DNA of 64,000 nucleotides from Macrocystis pyrifera (lineage: Eukaryota > Sar > Phaeophyceae > Laminariales > Laminariaceae). Shown here piece by piece: positions 23,991-34,904 of this stretch. Position 1 is the first letter of the stretch, and every line of letters starts with the position of its first letter. The stretch covers positions 62,001-126,000 of the forward strand of contig JASSKH010000028.1 in the NCBI GenBank assembly GCA_031763025.1, given 5' to 3'. A model generated the notes under the pieces. The model saw only the letters and a list, made by a program, of their open reading frames with translations. It was not told the DNA's origin and searched no databases. The translations under genes were made by a program, and so were the position numbers.

Positions 23991-25076
23991 AAACGTATTT
24001 CGACCGACAGGTGTGTCCAATCGCAAGAGAAAACTACTCCTCCGATAATCCACCAGAAATACTAGACATAACCTCCCGCCTGCGAAGTAGCCGCATCACT
24101 AAAAAGCTCCAGCTGGCGAGATACCTGTCTGTCCACTTCACGACCTTCCCGCAACATAAATACACCCTTGCCCACAGACTCCCTCCAAGCCTTTGAAATA
24201 TGCGACATTAATGTATGGTATTTGTCCAGTTGCTCTTCTGGGCCTGCCCACATCGAACACGGAGCGCAACGAAGCGCAGTGGATGTCGTATTCGGCAGGA
24301 ACATTTCCAACAAAAACACGAAAATACGACTTTTCAACTACCAGGAGGGGGGTGGGGGAGTATTCACGTATATCTTCCAGAAAAAGAAGCCCAAACGATA
24401 CTTGCGTAGGTATCATCTATCAGTACCTCATTATCGCACATTTCATACGTACTCGTACGTACTACGAATCAATTCACGAAATTTCTACCCTCGTCGTAAA
24501 AAGAAACAAACTTCACAGTGTAATGATAGTGGATTAAATACCCACCATTACGAGTGTAGACGCTATCCCCTTGCCCCCCGTATTGCTGGACCCACAAAAG
24601 GACCCAGCGGACGATCCAACCACGCCTGCCCCCCACCCACGACCCCCCGCTGCTGCGGCTGCTGCTGACCGTCCACGGCTGCTGCTGCTGTTCCTGACCT
24701 CGCGCTGCTGCTGCTCCTGCTGCTGCTGTCGTCGTGTGCATACGACTGCAGTGTCACGCGACTTGTTGCCGATGCAGACGTGCCCCCTTTCGTTTCTAGT
24801 ACTGCTGCAGCAGCACCCGATTCCCCCCACGTCCGCTCCCTCGACCACTGCCACACCGTAGTCGAGTGCGCGTATCACGTGCGCGGATTTCCCGACCATG
24901 CCACATGGGTGTCTGGGTGCACACGGCCTGGCTCACCGTGCTACTTCACCCGAAAATATGCAGATATGTCTCCCATTCCCACAGCTCCTAGCCCCCACCA
25001 CAACCTCCCTGGATGAGGTGCGCACGTAAAGTTTCGCACGACTTGTTATCCTCCGTGTCACTCCCCACGGAGGCGC

Positions 25077-25439
25077 CTACGGTTTTGTTGCTCCCACCGC
25101 AAGGCTTTTTCTTCTCCATTTAGCACGCCGTCGTATCTCCGGCATACTCGTAGAGCACCAACACAGCTTCCGCTCCCTTTTCCATCGTGGGCCATCTTCC
25201 GCGGAAGCGCGTTTACCCTCCCGGCTCCCGTCGCCAACTTCGGAATGATCCGACGATGGCTTTGCAGCATCCCTCCCTGCTCCAACTACGGTAGATTGCG
25301 GCTGCCCTCTACCGGACTCAATCTGCGCCATCACCTCGAGAAGCTGGGCGTTCGTTTGACGGTCCTCTCCGTCTGCGGCCCCCCGCTTCAGCCCCTCGAG
25401 CGCAAGGCCCTGCCCCAATACCTCTACTTGGTCACCCAT
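25077..25439 (-). pseudogene. Possible gag-like frame at the start of the small LTR element
   Basis: On the minus strand, just inside what would be the 5' LTR, a 120-codon frame reads MGDQVEVLGQGLALEGL and then NAQLLEVMAQIESG, charged and glutamine-rich. Position and composition suit a gag start, but no family motif is present. Confidence 0.3.
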
Positions 25440-25473
25440 GAGCCTAGGTTGTCAACGTTGACAGACTCTAGAG

Positions 25474-25667
25474 TGTTGATAAATCCCAGCCGAAGAACGA
25501 AGATGATTCAGGTTTTTGGTATTATTCTCCGGGCAGGGTAGAGACAGAATGAGTGACCATGTGGGTACCACGTACATCCACAGAAGCAGCCACCAAGTAA
25601 CCCATAATAAGCCAATATCGCGAATAGTCATGAAACCGTCAAAATACTGAACACGCACATTCGAACA
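25474..25667 (-). repeat. LTR (right copy)
   Basis: 194 bp, TGTTGATAAATCCCAG to CATTCGAACA, followed by the target duplication TCGGA. Confidence 0.92.
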
Positions 25668-26100
25668 TCGGATACGTCCGGTTCGGGTGGAGGGGGAGCC
25701 CCGGGTGGTGGGGGGTATTGGCCAGTACCATTCAACAAGCGCAACGACAGACGATCCGAGGATCCTGGCGGCAGTAGTGGCGGCTGCAGCGCATGTCCGG
25801 GTCGCAGCGGACACGGGAGCAGAGGTGGAACCGTTGCCAGAGAGTTGCACAGTCGAGGCGGTAGAGGGGGGGGGGGGGGGGGCAGAGGACACAGTGTGGG
25901 TGGTATTCTTCATGCACGACGCGGTGTCGGTGGAGGTACAGTGCGAACCGGACGGGGGGAGATGCATAGCGCTGGCGCAACCACTAGCGTCGATTCATTT
26001 TCAGGCATGGGGGAGAGGAGAGAGAGGGGAGAGCCGCTGCTGTCGCACAAGAGGGTCACGGACTGAGCACAACAGCAGAAAGTGCTGGGGCTCAACTTGA
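25668..26100 (+). pseudogene. DIRS-like reverse transcriptase, second part
   Basis: Starts with the 5-bp target duplication and continues with a GWRGSPGWWGV-like stretch, the signature that follows the first catalytic region in DIRS elements. A G-rich tract lies near 25867. It is decayed. Confidence 0.75.
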
Positions 26101-26110
26101 ACACGGAAAA

Positions 26111-26647
26111 ATGACGATATCCTTGCCACCCAGGAAGATCAGGGAGTTGCAGGAGATGCTGGAGGAGTGGCCCGAGAGGAGGCGCACGGCGACGGTACGG
26201 GAAGTTCTCGTGTTGGTGGGAAAACTGCACCACGTAGCGTACGTGATCTGGTCAGAGAGGTATTTCGTGCGGCGTCTTCTGCAGCTTCGCAAGCTGCATC
26301 TGAATGGTCAGGAGAAAAGGGAAGGGGCGGGGGCGTTGGGAAGGAGTAGGAAGAAGGCGAAAGCTACGAGGGTGTTAAGATTAACGGAGGAATTCATGGC
26401 AGACATGGGGTGGTGGAGATGGTGCCTGAAGGAGGGCATGGACGGGGAGGGAGAAAGGTTGGCCTTGCCGTTCTTCAGATTCGTGAAGCAGAGCCACAAA
26501 AGGACATGGTTTTCGGACTCGTCGTTCGAAGCTGTTGGGGGGATGTGCATGGAAACGGGGGTGTACTGGAGATACAGCCTGTCAGAGGAGGAGAGGAAGA
26601 GGACAATTAGGAGCAGGAAGGAAGGGGGACAGGAATCGATTGTCTAG
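26111..26647 (+). pseudogene. DIRS-like RNase H region
   Basis: 178 codons with PPRKIRELQEMLEEWPERRR, VREVLVLVGKLHHVAYVIW, RTWFSDSSFEAVGGMCMETG and VYWRYSLSEEE. The connection and RNase H motifs match those downstream of DIRS reverse transcriptases. Confidence 0.75.
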
Positions 26648-27039
26648 CAACGTTCTGGAGTTGATGGGAATGGTGATGAGAGCTTACGTGATGATAGTGA
26701 TCAGGAGGGATAGACCAACGAAGGAAGGGGAGTCGGTGCTGATGAGAGAGGACAGTTCATCGGTGGTGCAGCGGGCAATTGCGGGGGGGGGGGGGGAAAG
26801 GGGAGGAGAGGTCGGGGGGGATGATGAGGATTATGGGGGTGTTGGAGAGGATAGAAGGGTAGAGCTTCCAGGCAAACCACGTGCAGGGCGTGGAAAATGT
26901 CCTGGCGGCCGGGATAACGAGGTGGAAGGAGAGTGAAATCCAAACCAGGCTGACCGCAGAACATCCCACCGTCCTATGGCAGGCCCAGGAGTTCGGATTG
27001 GAGGGGAAGGAGATGTGTTCGGAGCTTTGGCGCTCTGCT

Positions 27040-28165
27040 ACGCACTCGGACGAGTTGCGAGGTCGACTAAGAAGCTTATGCGCAAGGTTGGAGGATGTGG
27101 GTGAGCTGGAGGGTGATGCGGGGAAAGGGGAATTGGCTGGGGGGGGAAATGAACGAGTGGGAGCTGGTAGAAGAGCTGACCAAGTTCATGGCCTACTGCT
27201 GTGCGGAGAGGAAGAACAAGGAGTCGACCGTGGCGAGAAAGCTGGTAGCGATGAACCTTTACCACCAGCAGAAAGCTGGTAGCGATGAACGTTTACCGCG
27301 AGCAGTGGGTGGGGTTGTCCTTGCCGCTGCAGCATTTCAAGATCAAGGTGGTGAAAACGGGATCAAGAGGGCGCACGTTGAGGCCGGGAACTAAACGCGG
27401 GTGAGGAGACCGCTAACATGGGAGATGATCAAGGTGATGGAGGAGAGCATAGGGGAGTGGGGCGTGGGGGGGAGGATAGCGTGGATCGGCTTGGCATTGT
27501 GGTACCAGCTGCTGCTGAGGGCATCGGAATAGTTTGCAAAGGAGGGGGGGGGGGGTGCACCAGGTTTACCGCTTGAGGAGGGGGGGGCGTACAGCTGGGG
27601 CCGGAGAGGCGGGGGGCGGCGGACACCGTGGAGGTGCATTTCAAAGGAGGAAAAGGGGACCAAGGGAGGAAAGGGGGGTCATGGTGAGGACGAACGGGGA
27701 ACGGGGAAATGGGAGGACGAACTGGGGGGGAACGCGGTGGACTTGTTGGTGGAGCTGTTAGAGTACTACTGGACAAGAATCCCTGAAGGAGAGAGCACGC
27801 CGCTGATGGCCTACAGGAGCGGCGGGAAGTGGAAGCTTTGGACGAGAGGGTAGGCGACGTACTGTCTGAGGAGCGGGCTGGAGAGGGTGAGTGAGAAGTG
27901 GCGATCGCAAGGTAAAAGAGCAGGGGCGGAGCTGATACCGGAGGAATTCGCGCTGCACTCAGGGAGCATAGGAGGAGCAACGAGGCTGACGAAGATGGGA
28001 GCCCCACCGTGGGTGATTCAGAGGGAAGGGAGGTGGGCGTCGCAGGCTTCTATGGGATACGTGAGGTCGGATGTGGAGGATCCCCTGTGGATCTTCAGAG
28101 TGCTAGTGGGTAGGACGGGCAAGCCGAGTAGGCAGCAGGGGCAGGGGACCAAGTGGGGCGTGTAG
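27040..28165 (+). pseudogene. DIRS-like tyrosine recombinase
   Basis: The N-terminal SAM-like part (WELVEELTKFMAYCCAERKN) is near 27150. The C-terminal catalytic region is at 27887-28165, with ELIPEEFALHSG, GGATRLTKMGAPPWVIQREG and RWASQASMGYVR, the H-x-x-R/G-RW block region of DIRS recombinases. It ends at a TAG that is itself the start of a G tract. This enzyme class joins a circular DNA copy to short matching target sequence without a target duplication. The gene is broken in several places. Confidence 0.8.
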
Positions 28166-28717
28166 GGGGGGGGGTGTACTCGATAGGAGAGATGTACTCG
28201 ATCTCATGCATGGCCGTAGTCGTATGACCATAGACCCTCGCATCCCTACAATGCCGGGACGGAGCAATGTCGGGTTTCACCGACCAGGCAGACATTGCTT
28301 GCACCAAGCGCGAAGCGCCGTGAGGTGTCCGGCGAGTCGCATGAAGGGTGAGCTGCATCCTACTAAGAACCGCTTGTGAGGCGGACTTGCATATGGATCA
28401 CAGCTTCAGTGAGTTAGTTTAATTTCCGGTGTGGCCACTTCCAGAGACAGCAATGGGAGTACTATGTAACTGCCTCTTGGGTACCGTACCTTGAACACTA
28501 CGTAATACGATCAATTCCCTTGTGCAGAGTAAAGGTTCTTTACTTCGCACAAATGATCTAACTACACGACCACCTGTGGGCGACCGCCAAAAAAAAAAAA
28601 AAAAAAAACAAAAAAACGGTACCCTGGATGTCTAGCTCACGTAGTGAGCGGCATGTTTTACAGTGTCGTTGCCAACCGACGCCAATCCAACCCATATATA
28701 ATATATGGAAGCGTGTA
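28165..28717 (+). repeat. R520 repeat, unit 1
   Basis: Runs from a G tract (28165-28174), through GTGTACTCGATAGGAGAGAT and a body containing CATGGCCGTAGTCGTATGACC and CCTCGCATCCCTACAATGCC, to a poly-A run near 28589-28608. A tRNA-like hairpin TAGCTCACGTAGTGAGCG follows, and the unit ends CCAACCCATATATAAT...GCGTGTAG before the next G tract. It directly follows the recombinase stop codon. Confidence 0.85.
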
Positions 28718-29275
28718 GGGGGGGGGGGGGGGGGGGGGGGGGTACTCATTATCATGCATGGCCGTAGTCGTATGACCATAGACCCTCGCATCCCTACAAT
28801 GCCGGGACGGAGCGTGTGGAGTTTTCACCGACCAGGCAGGCATTGCTTGCACCAAGCCCAAAGCGCCGTGAGGTGTCCGGCGAGTCGCATGAAGGGTGAG
28901 CTGCATCCTACTAAAAACCGCTTTAGAGGCGGATTTTCTTGCATATGGATGACAGCATCAATGAAATGACTTAATTTCTGTTGCGGCCAGTTCCAGAGAC
29001 AGCAATGGGTTCACTATGTAACTGGCTCGTGGGTGTCTCATCATATACTCACTGCGTGATACGATCATCCCCCTTGCGGGGAGTAAAGGTTCTCCCCGCA
29101 CAAAAATGATCTAACTGACCGCCAGTCGTGGTAACCGCCAAAAATAAAAAAAAAAAAAACGGCACCCTGGTTGTCTAACTCACGCAGTGAGAGGCGTGTT
29201 TTACAGATTCGTCGCCAACCGTCGCCAACCCAACCGATATATGGTCCAGGTATACAATATAGGAGGGGGCGTGTA
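28718..29275 (+). repeat. R520 repeat, unit 2
   Basis: Bounded by G tracts of 25 (28718-28742) and 21 bases (29276-29296). Same body as unit 1 but with the short start TACTCATTATCATGCATGG. The poly-A run is at about 29139-29159, followed by the tRNA-like hairpin and a GCGTGTAG end. Confidence 0.85.
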
Positions 29276-29780
29276 GGGGGGGGGGGGGGGGGGGGGTGTG
29301 TACTCACTATCATGTATGGCCGTAGTCGTATGACCACAGACCCTCGCATCCCTACAATGCCGGGACGGAGCGCGTCGGGTTTTAACCGACCAGGCAGACA
29401 TTGCTTGCACCAAGCGCGAAGAGCCGTGAGGTGTCCGGCGAGTCGCCTGAAAGATGAGCTACATCCTACTAAAAACAGCTTTAAGGGGCGGATTTTCTTG
29501 CATATGGATGACAGCATCAATGACATGACTTAATTTCTGGTGTGGCCAGTGCCAGAGACAGCAATGGGTGTACTATGTAACTGGCTCGTGGGTGCCTCAC
29601 CATATAATCACGGCGTGATACGATATTCCCCCTTGTGCGGAGTAAAGGTTCTCCCCGCACAAAAATGATCTAACTTGACCGCCAGCCGTGGTAACCGCCA
29701 AAAATAAACAACAGCAAAAAAAAGTACCCTGGCTGTCTAGCTCACGGAGTAAGAGGCGTGTTTTACAGCGTCAGTCGTCG
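29276..29780 (+). repeat. R520 repeat, unit 3 (3' end lost)
   Basis: G tract, then the same body with TGTGTACTCACTATCATG. The A-rich run is near 29700-29720. It ends within the tRNA-like part at about 29780, without a final G tract. Confidence 0.82.
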
Positions 29781-30501
29781 GAGAAGAACGTCATTTGTAA
29801 ATTCAGTCGGCAGTGCGAGTTGGATGCACCTGAGACGAAATACATCAGACATGCTTCAATTCTGGCCGGTCGCACAAGCAATAGTAGTGTATGTCAAGTG
29901 CAGGCAATTTGGATAGTACTACTCAGATCAAACTAAATGATGTGCGACGCGTGCAGCGTGTACATTGACTCCTTATGTTTCGAGCAGATATCATAGGTTT
30001 TGGCCGACCTTATTTTACCCCTTTGAGAACAATATGATGATGGTGTTTTCTTGTGTTGCGCATTCTGTCAATCAACGTTTTCACGTGTGGTTGTTTCGCA
30101 CGAATTGTAAGTATACTCTCATGCAATTTCACCCGACACTTTCGGTCGGTGCACAGCGTCCAAGAGCGGGGTGCGCTTGAGCTATATTTGAAGAGGATTG
30201 TTTTGTTTGTATGCTTCGGGGGGCTGTGGGAGCAGTGATCAACGCAGACTACGTCTGCGCGGTTCAACCAAAAAGAATTCACGACTGCTACTGTCGAGGG
30301 GCAAACCAATAATAATGCCTAAACATGATACCACATTATGGGACAAAGAAATTACTCGATGTTGTCAATATGTACCACGTACAAGAGAAGATGCGCATCT
30401 TTGTGTTTCTATCTTACATCGCCTTCCACCTGCACGTACTCGTTTATGCTTCTTCATTCCACTCGGTCGGCAAAGCTGCTCACTCACGGTGAGTGTGCTC
30501 G
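29781..30501. other. No gene recognised
   Basis: Frames of up to about 105 codons overlap on both strands, but none shows a family signature. No repeat is evident. Confidence 0.4.
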
Positions 30502-30505
30502 TGAT

Positions 30506-31008
30506 TGTGAAGCGGTGACCGCTCTAGGGTAGTGGTAAGGGTAGTGGTAAGGGACGTAGGTCGTTCTGGCAGCTGGAAAGCAGTGCTTCGCTTCTTCCGA
30601 TTTAGATCTTCTTATTGATGGCGAGAGCTGAGGAGGTGCTCTGGTAGAGAAGTGAGAGGTAGGGGGGCGGGACTCGACGCCCAGAGATATACTCGTCCCA
30701 CCCCACGCCACAAGCTCTCCTAAATTCCTCTCATCTGATGTACGCCTACAGAACTTTCCTATGTCTACCGATCCTTCCTCTGCTAATATAAGAACTTCTC
30801 ACTTCGTGGTCCTATCTGCGCTAAGGAACATCACTCTCGTCTGACGGGTTATCCGCCCTAAGGAACATTCCTAAAAGAACGTTACTCTCGACTAACGGAA
30901 TATCCGCCGTGTTAATCCATTCTTTGGACTATTCTCGTATTCGTGAGATTACAAGACTGCAACGTATTATCTATATCTATAGCCCATGAGTGCTCTACTC
31001 ATATCACA
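30506..31008 (+). repeat. LTR (left copy)
   Basis: TG...CA, 503 bp, with short inverted ends TGTGA/TCACA. The partner is at 31801-32301. Confidence 0.9.
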
Positions 31009-31227
31009 TTAACCCACCCTGAATAGTCGTATATGCAGACCACAAGATGGTCGGAGGGTGATGACAAAGTTCATCCCAAACGGCCAGGAAAAAGGTGGTC
31101 GAAGATGCGGCTATTCGAAACAAAAGAAATGAGGCTATAGATCCCCCCACACCTCGTATTAAGACCCAAACACTACGAAGAGGGGGTGTTCGCTGAGAAC
31201 AACCAAATGGAGGTTGGGCGGAGCGAT

Positions 31228-31372
31228 TGGCGCCGATATGTATGCCGTTTCAGCGGCGCAGTTCACGGCCGCCGGCACTGCCGACATCTTCCTTAACGAG
31301 TACATCCCTCTCTGGGGGTGCCCGGTTACACTTCTCTCCGACAACGGACTACACTTTACCTCCAAGCTTATG
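31228..31372 (+). pseudogene. Gypsy integrase fragment
   Basis: Encodes FTAAGTADIFLNEYIPL and CPVTLLSDNGLHF, the integrase core around the second catalytic aspartate. The DNA closely matches 45846-45990. Confidence 0.85.
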
Positions 31373-31800
31373 CTGGAACAAGCGCGTATGGAGCGGCCGA
31401 CTTGAGGCAGGCTCAGGGGGCGATGGCCCGGTAGACGAAACAGCAGTTTCGTGTGAACCGGAACCGCTGGTAGCCGTAATCGTCGAGACGTTTCCCAGGG
31501 TAGCAATGTCTGGGGTCTCGGCAATAGTCGGCAAGCAGCGTTGCTCACCGCCAGAAGACGTCGAGTGGAGCATCCCGGTGGGGCTCGGCGTCTTGGCCTC
31601 CTCCCGCCCACACCTCAAGGCAATCACTTGGGCAAGATGATCAGTGCTTGAACAAGGGGCTGTCAAATGGGCTGGGGTAGGGGGGGGGCATTTGGTGGGC
31701 AGGGGTCGGGAAGGCGTGGTGCACGTGATTTACTCGTGCGTCCTGGGAGCCTCGGGTGCTCGCAGTAGATGCTGTTGGTGGAGATGCCGACGACGCCAGA

Positions 31801-32301
31801 TGTGAAGCGGTGACCGCTCTAGGGTAGTGGTAAGGGTAGTGGTAAGGGACGTAGGTCGCTCTGGCAGCTGGAAAGCAGTGCTTCGCTTCTTCCGATTTAG
31901 ATCTTCTTATTGATGGCGAGAGCTGAGGAGGTGCTCTGGTAGAGAAGTGAGAGGTAGGGGAGCGGGACTCGACGCCCAGATATACTCGTCCCACCCCACG
32001 CCACAAGCTCTCCTAAATTCCTCTCATCTGATGTACGCCTACAGAACTTTCCTATGGCTACCGGTCGTTCTTCTGCTAATATAAGAACGTCTCACTTCGT
32101 AGTCCTATCTGCGCTAAGGAACATTACTCTCGTCTGACGGGTTATCCGCCCTAGGGAACATTCCTAAAAGAACATTTCTCTCGACTAACGGAATATCCGC
32201 CGGGTTAATCCATTCTTTGGATTATTCTCGTATTCGTGAGACTACAAGACTGCAACGTATTATCTATATCTATAGCCCATGAGTGCTCTACTCATATCAC
32301 A
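31801..32301 (+). repeat. LTR (right copy)
   Basis: 501 bp, followed by TGAT, which also precedes the left LTR. Confidence 0.9.
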
Positions 32302-32855
32302 TGATGTTGTCACATCAAACATCGACCAATGAAAATTCCAAGAACAAGGGAAAGAAGACCTATCTATACAGGCAGATCGAAATAAGAAAGAGAGAGAGTG
32401 AACAGCATCTCTGCTGTGTGCGAGTATAAATGGTCATGGTCCCCAAAGCTTCATTGTAGGCAAGTACTCCAGCAGTAATATAGAGATACATGAGGCAAGG
32501 CTGCACATGCGGTATGTAGGCCTTGTGCGCTCGTAAGAAAAAAAAACGGAAACAAAACTAAATCCTGCTGCACTCAAAGCACACCAGTACCACGGTAAAT
32601 GCGAGCGCAACTCGAGATGGCTTGCAACGAGATAAGTCACACGCGTTAGCTCAAGATGGCCCGCTTCTGCAGATACCGGGGTTGTGGGAATCGGTAACGT
32701 ACAGCTCTCGCAATCGGTAATGCAAAAACACGACTATTTCTTGCAGACACTCGTAAAATATTGGGAACCTGTACACACCGCGTTTTGTTTGGTCGCTTCG
32801 CTCCCAATTATTTTTTGGCGCTTCGCGCCAAATGAGTTTAATTGCTCATAGGAGG
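32302..32855. other. No gene recognised
   Basis: Mixed composition. A small palindrome, TTGGCGCTTCGCGCCAA, lies near 32815. Nothing else is evident. Confidence 0.4.
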
Positions 32856-32859
32856 TAAG

Positions 32860-32928
32860 ACCATGAAAGTGCGGCCGCGTCGTCGCCAACCCAACCTATA
32901 TACCAGGTACCAGTATATAATAAGGAGT

Positions 32929-32968
<40 letters not shown>

Positions 32969-33705
32969 GAACGCGGCTTCTGAATGGGGCTTTGGCTGTT
33001 GAGGTTGTCTGTCAGAGTAGTGGGCAGGTCAGCCGCGTACAACATAGATGGAGTAGGTGGGCAGGGGGAATGGACGAGGGGAATCCGTCACAGTTCCACC
33101 AACCTCCCCCGTGTGGGCGCAACCGGCTACTAATGAACATTCATATTTTCGTAAAGAGTAGACCAAAGTAAAAGAATGTCCGAATAGTCTAGGGTTTGGC
33201 GAATCGGAGAGGAAAAGAAAAAAAGAAAACGGGGGGGGGGGGGGGGGGGGGGGGTGTAGTTCCAGTGGAGAGGTACCCGTTTCGGGGATGTTAGGGCAGG
33301 ATCATATAATAGTTGCACGTACCTTCAGGGCAAGCATACGCAGAGGCATCGGTACAGCAGTGGAAACAGCAGCAGCAGCAGTTGAGAGGATCGACGGGCC
33401 GGGAATAGAGACATAGTACTTGGGTCTTCGACCACAATCTCCCACCCACCCACCCGATTGCGTCACGAGCAGGGAGGTAAAAAAGGGGAGGGGGGGAGGG
33501 GCGAGAGAAGGGGGAGGGGGGATTTTGGCTGTTCGTGTTGTCCGTCAGAGTGGTGGGCACGTCAGCCGCGTAAAATAGCTGGATGGAGTAGGACCGGGGG
33601 AAGGGGGGCAGGGGGACATGGACGAGGGGAGAATCCGTCACAGTTCCACCCACGGGCTATAATAGTAATGAACATGCATTTTTTCGTGAAGAGTAGTTTA
33701 GGCCT
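32860..33705 (+). mobile_element. Rearranged DIRS-like end pieces joined at G tracts
   Basis: In order: the R520 end segment (GTCGTCGCCAACCCAACC, about 32878-32928), a 39-G tract (32929-32967), module A (about 32968-33230), a 24-G tract (33231-33254), the DIRS leader (33255-33445), and a second copy of the core of module A (about 33528-33700). Module A copies share GTCAGCCGCGTA, GAATCCGTCACAGTTCCACC and AATGAACAT. No coding part remains. It looks like an internal-deletion or recombination product of the family at 14.8-29.8 kb. Confidence 0.7.
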
Positions 33706-33924
33706 GTGTCATATCAGGTACCTGGTATGGAGTAGTATTGGTTATGGAATAGCCGTATAGTATCAAAGCCCAGTATCACCCGAAGAATGTTCCCGGGGCT
33801 CTGAAGTTTGCTTGCAGTACATGCACAATGTTTTATTGGAGGACCATATTAAATGGACCCAGCGGATTTACTTTTGGTTTATGTCGTTCCAGAATTTTTG
33901 TCTCCGGGCCCATTTTTCCCTTCA

Positions 33925-34805
33925 ACAGGATATTTTCGGACTTACGGATGAAAGATTACTTCAGGATGAAACGTAAAAATATAGAAATCGATGAAAAGAT
34001 ACCAAGGAAACATTATTTTGTCTTCCTTTTTCTAGGGTGGGTAGAAGTCACGACAAAGCACCACCTCGCGAAGTTTTGGTGTCATACGATCTCGCATCGC
34101 CTCTCACCACCACAAAAACGAAAAATCGAATTCTCACCCGCACCGAGAACGGCGGAAATAGGTGAAATCCCGTTTGCGACAGTGAGGGTGTGTCTTAACC
34201 CCCCCCAGAGAGCATTGGAACGAACCGGATGGAACATTATTTGCTGCATGAATTGATGCTGATTGGTTGTGGGAAACGAATAGATTCAGTGCAGCCCGAG
34301 AAAAACTGTATATCTAGGAAGAGGAAGAAGTGTTGCACCCCTTTTTCTTGTTTGGGAGGACCGAACGGCCCGACCGAACGGGAACATATAGGATCTTATT
34401 TGATGTAGATGGACACCACCGAAGATGGATGTGGACACCAATGTGCTCTGGCATGTGCAAAAGATACCGTTCGTACTGATTCGGCTGGCGAGGCCCAGGA
34501 TTCTGCATGGACCCAAACACGTTTTTTTACACAGGCACGGAACGAATGACCACGAACACAGCCTCGTTCCGTTCCGCTCGTTCCCATGCTCTCTGGGGGG
34601 AGTTAAGACACACCCTGAGCGGCGACGCTGGGTCCTAGGACCCCAAACAATCGTGAGGTGGTGCCTTGTGGTGATATCTACCCACCCCAGAAACGAAAAA
34701 AAAAATGTTGGCTTCCTCGGTATTTTTGCACAAATTTCCACTTTTTTCGGATTTCATCCTGAAGTAATCTTTCACCCTGTGAGGTCCGAAAATATCCTGT
34801 TCCTT
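33925..34805. mobile_element. Fold-back element with long inverted arms
   Basis: The arm at about 33930-34235 matches the reverse complement of about 34560-34803. Landmarks: AACAGGATATTTTCGGAC with GAAAGATTACTTCAGGATGA outermost, then GGGTGGGTAGA, and GGGTGTGTCTTAAC with CAGAGAGCAT innermost. The arms have diverged and carry indels. The roughly 325-bp loop has no reading frame of note. It is probably a non-autonomous DNA transposon; the exact ends and target duplication are not clear. Confidence 0.75.
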
Positions 34806-34904
34806 GTTTTATGGAGGAAATATATCGGCATCTGGACTACTTACCACCGGTATATAAAGATTTACGCAGGGATGCTACCTAGGCGTGGTGAGGTTCCACG
34901 GAAA

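Larger units (their letters stand above)
22255..25667 (-). mobile_element. Small LTR retrotransposon inserted in the DIRS-like reverse transcriptase
   Basis: Two 194-bp LTRs (TG...CA) at 22255-22448 and 25474-25667 and a perfect 5-bp target duplication TCGGA (22250-22254 and 25668-25672). The LTRs differ at about 16 positions (about 8%), so the insertion is old. A purine-rich stretch just inside the left LTR reads as a polypurine tract on the minus strand, suggesting minus orientation. The 3.0-kb interior has no recognisable pol gene, so it looks non-autonomous. It holds a tandem duplication and a MITE. Confidence 0.9.
17900..28165 (+). mobile_element. DIRS-like tyrosine-recombinase retroelement (main body)
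   Basis: Order on the plus strand: G tract and leader (17905-18260), gag-like region (18261-about 20100), minisatellite-bearing spacer (about 20400-21500), reverse transcriptase (21700-26100, split by an inserted LTR element at 22255-25667), RNase H (about 26110-26650) and tyrosine recombinase (about 27040-28165). The domain set and order, reverse transcriptase then RNase H then tyrosine recombinase with no integrase or LTR, define DIRS-like elements. It is a fossil with two insertions and many smaller breaks. A G tract at 28165 and three R520 repeats follow directly. Confidence 0.85.
30506..32301 (+). mobile_element. Internally deleted LTR retrotransposon, probably Ty3/gypsy
   Basis: Two LTRs of about 500 bp, 30506-31008 and 31801-32301, begin TGTGAAGCGGTGACC and end CATATCACA, with TGAT on both outer sides as a likely 4-bp target duplication. 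The LTRs differ at about 15 positions plus a 2-bp gap (about 3%), so it is younger than the 194-bp LTR element. The interior is under 800 bp and holds a piece of gypsy integrase (31228-31372) nearly identical to that of the gypsy remnant at 45846. It is a deletion derivative without working genes. Confidence 0.88.

Noticed and set aside
24640-24760. CTG/CAG-rich frames coding poly-Ser or poly-Ala
   Set aside because: Low-complexity trinucleotide runs inside the small LTR element; no domain.
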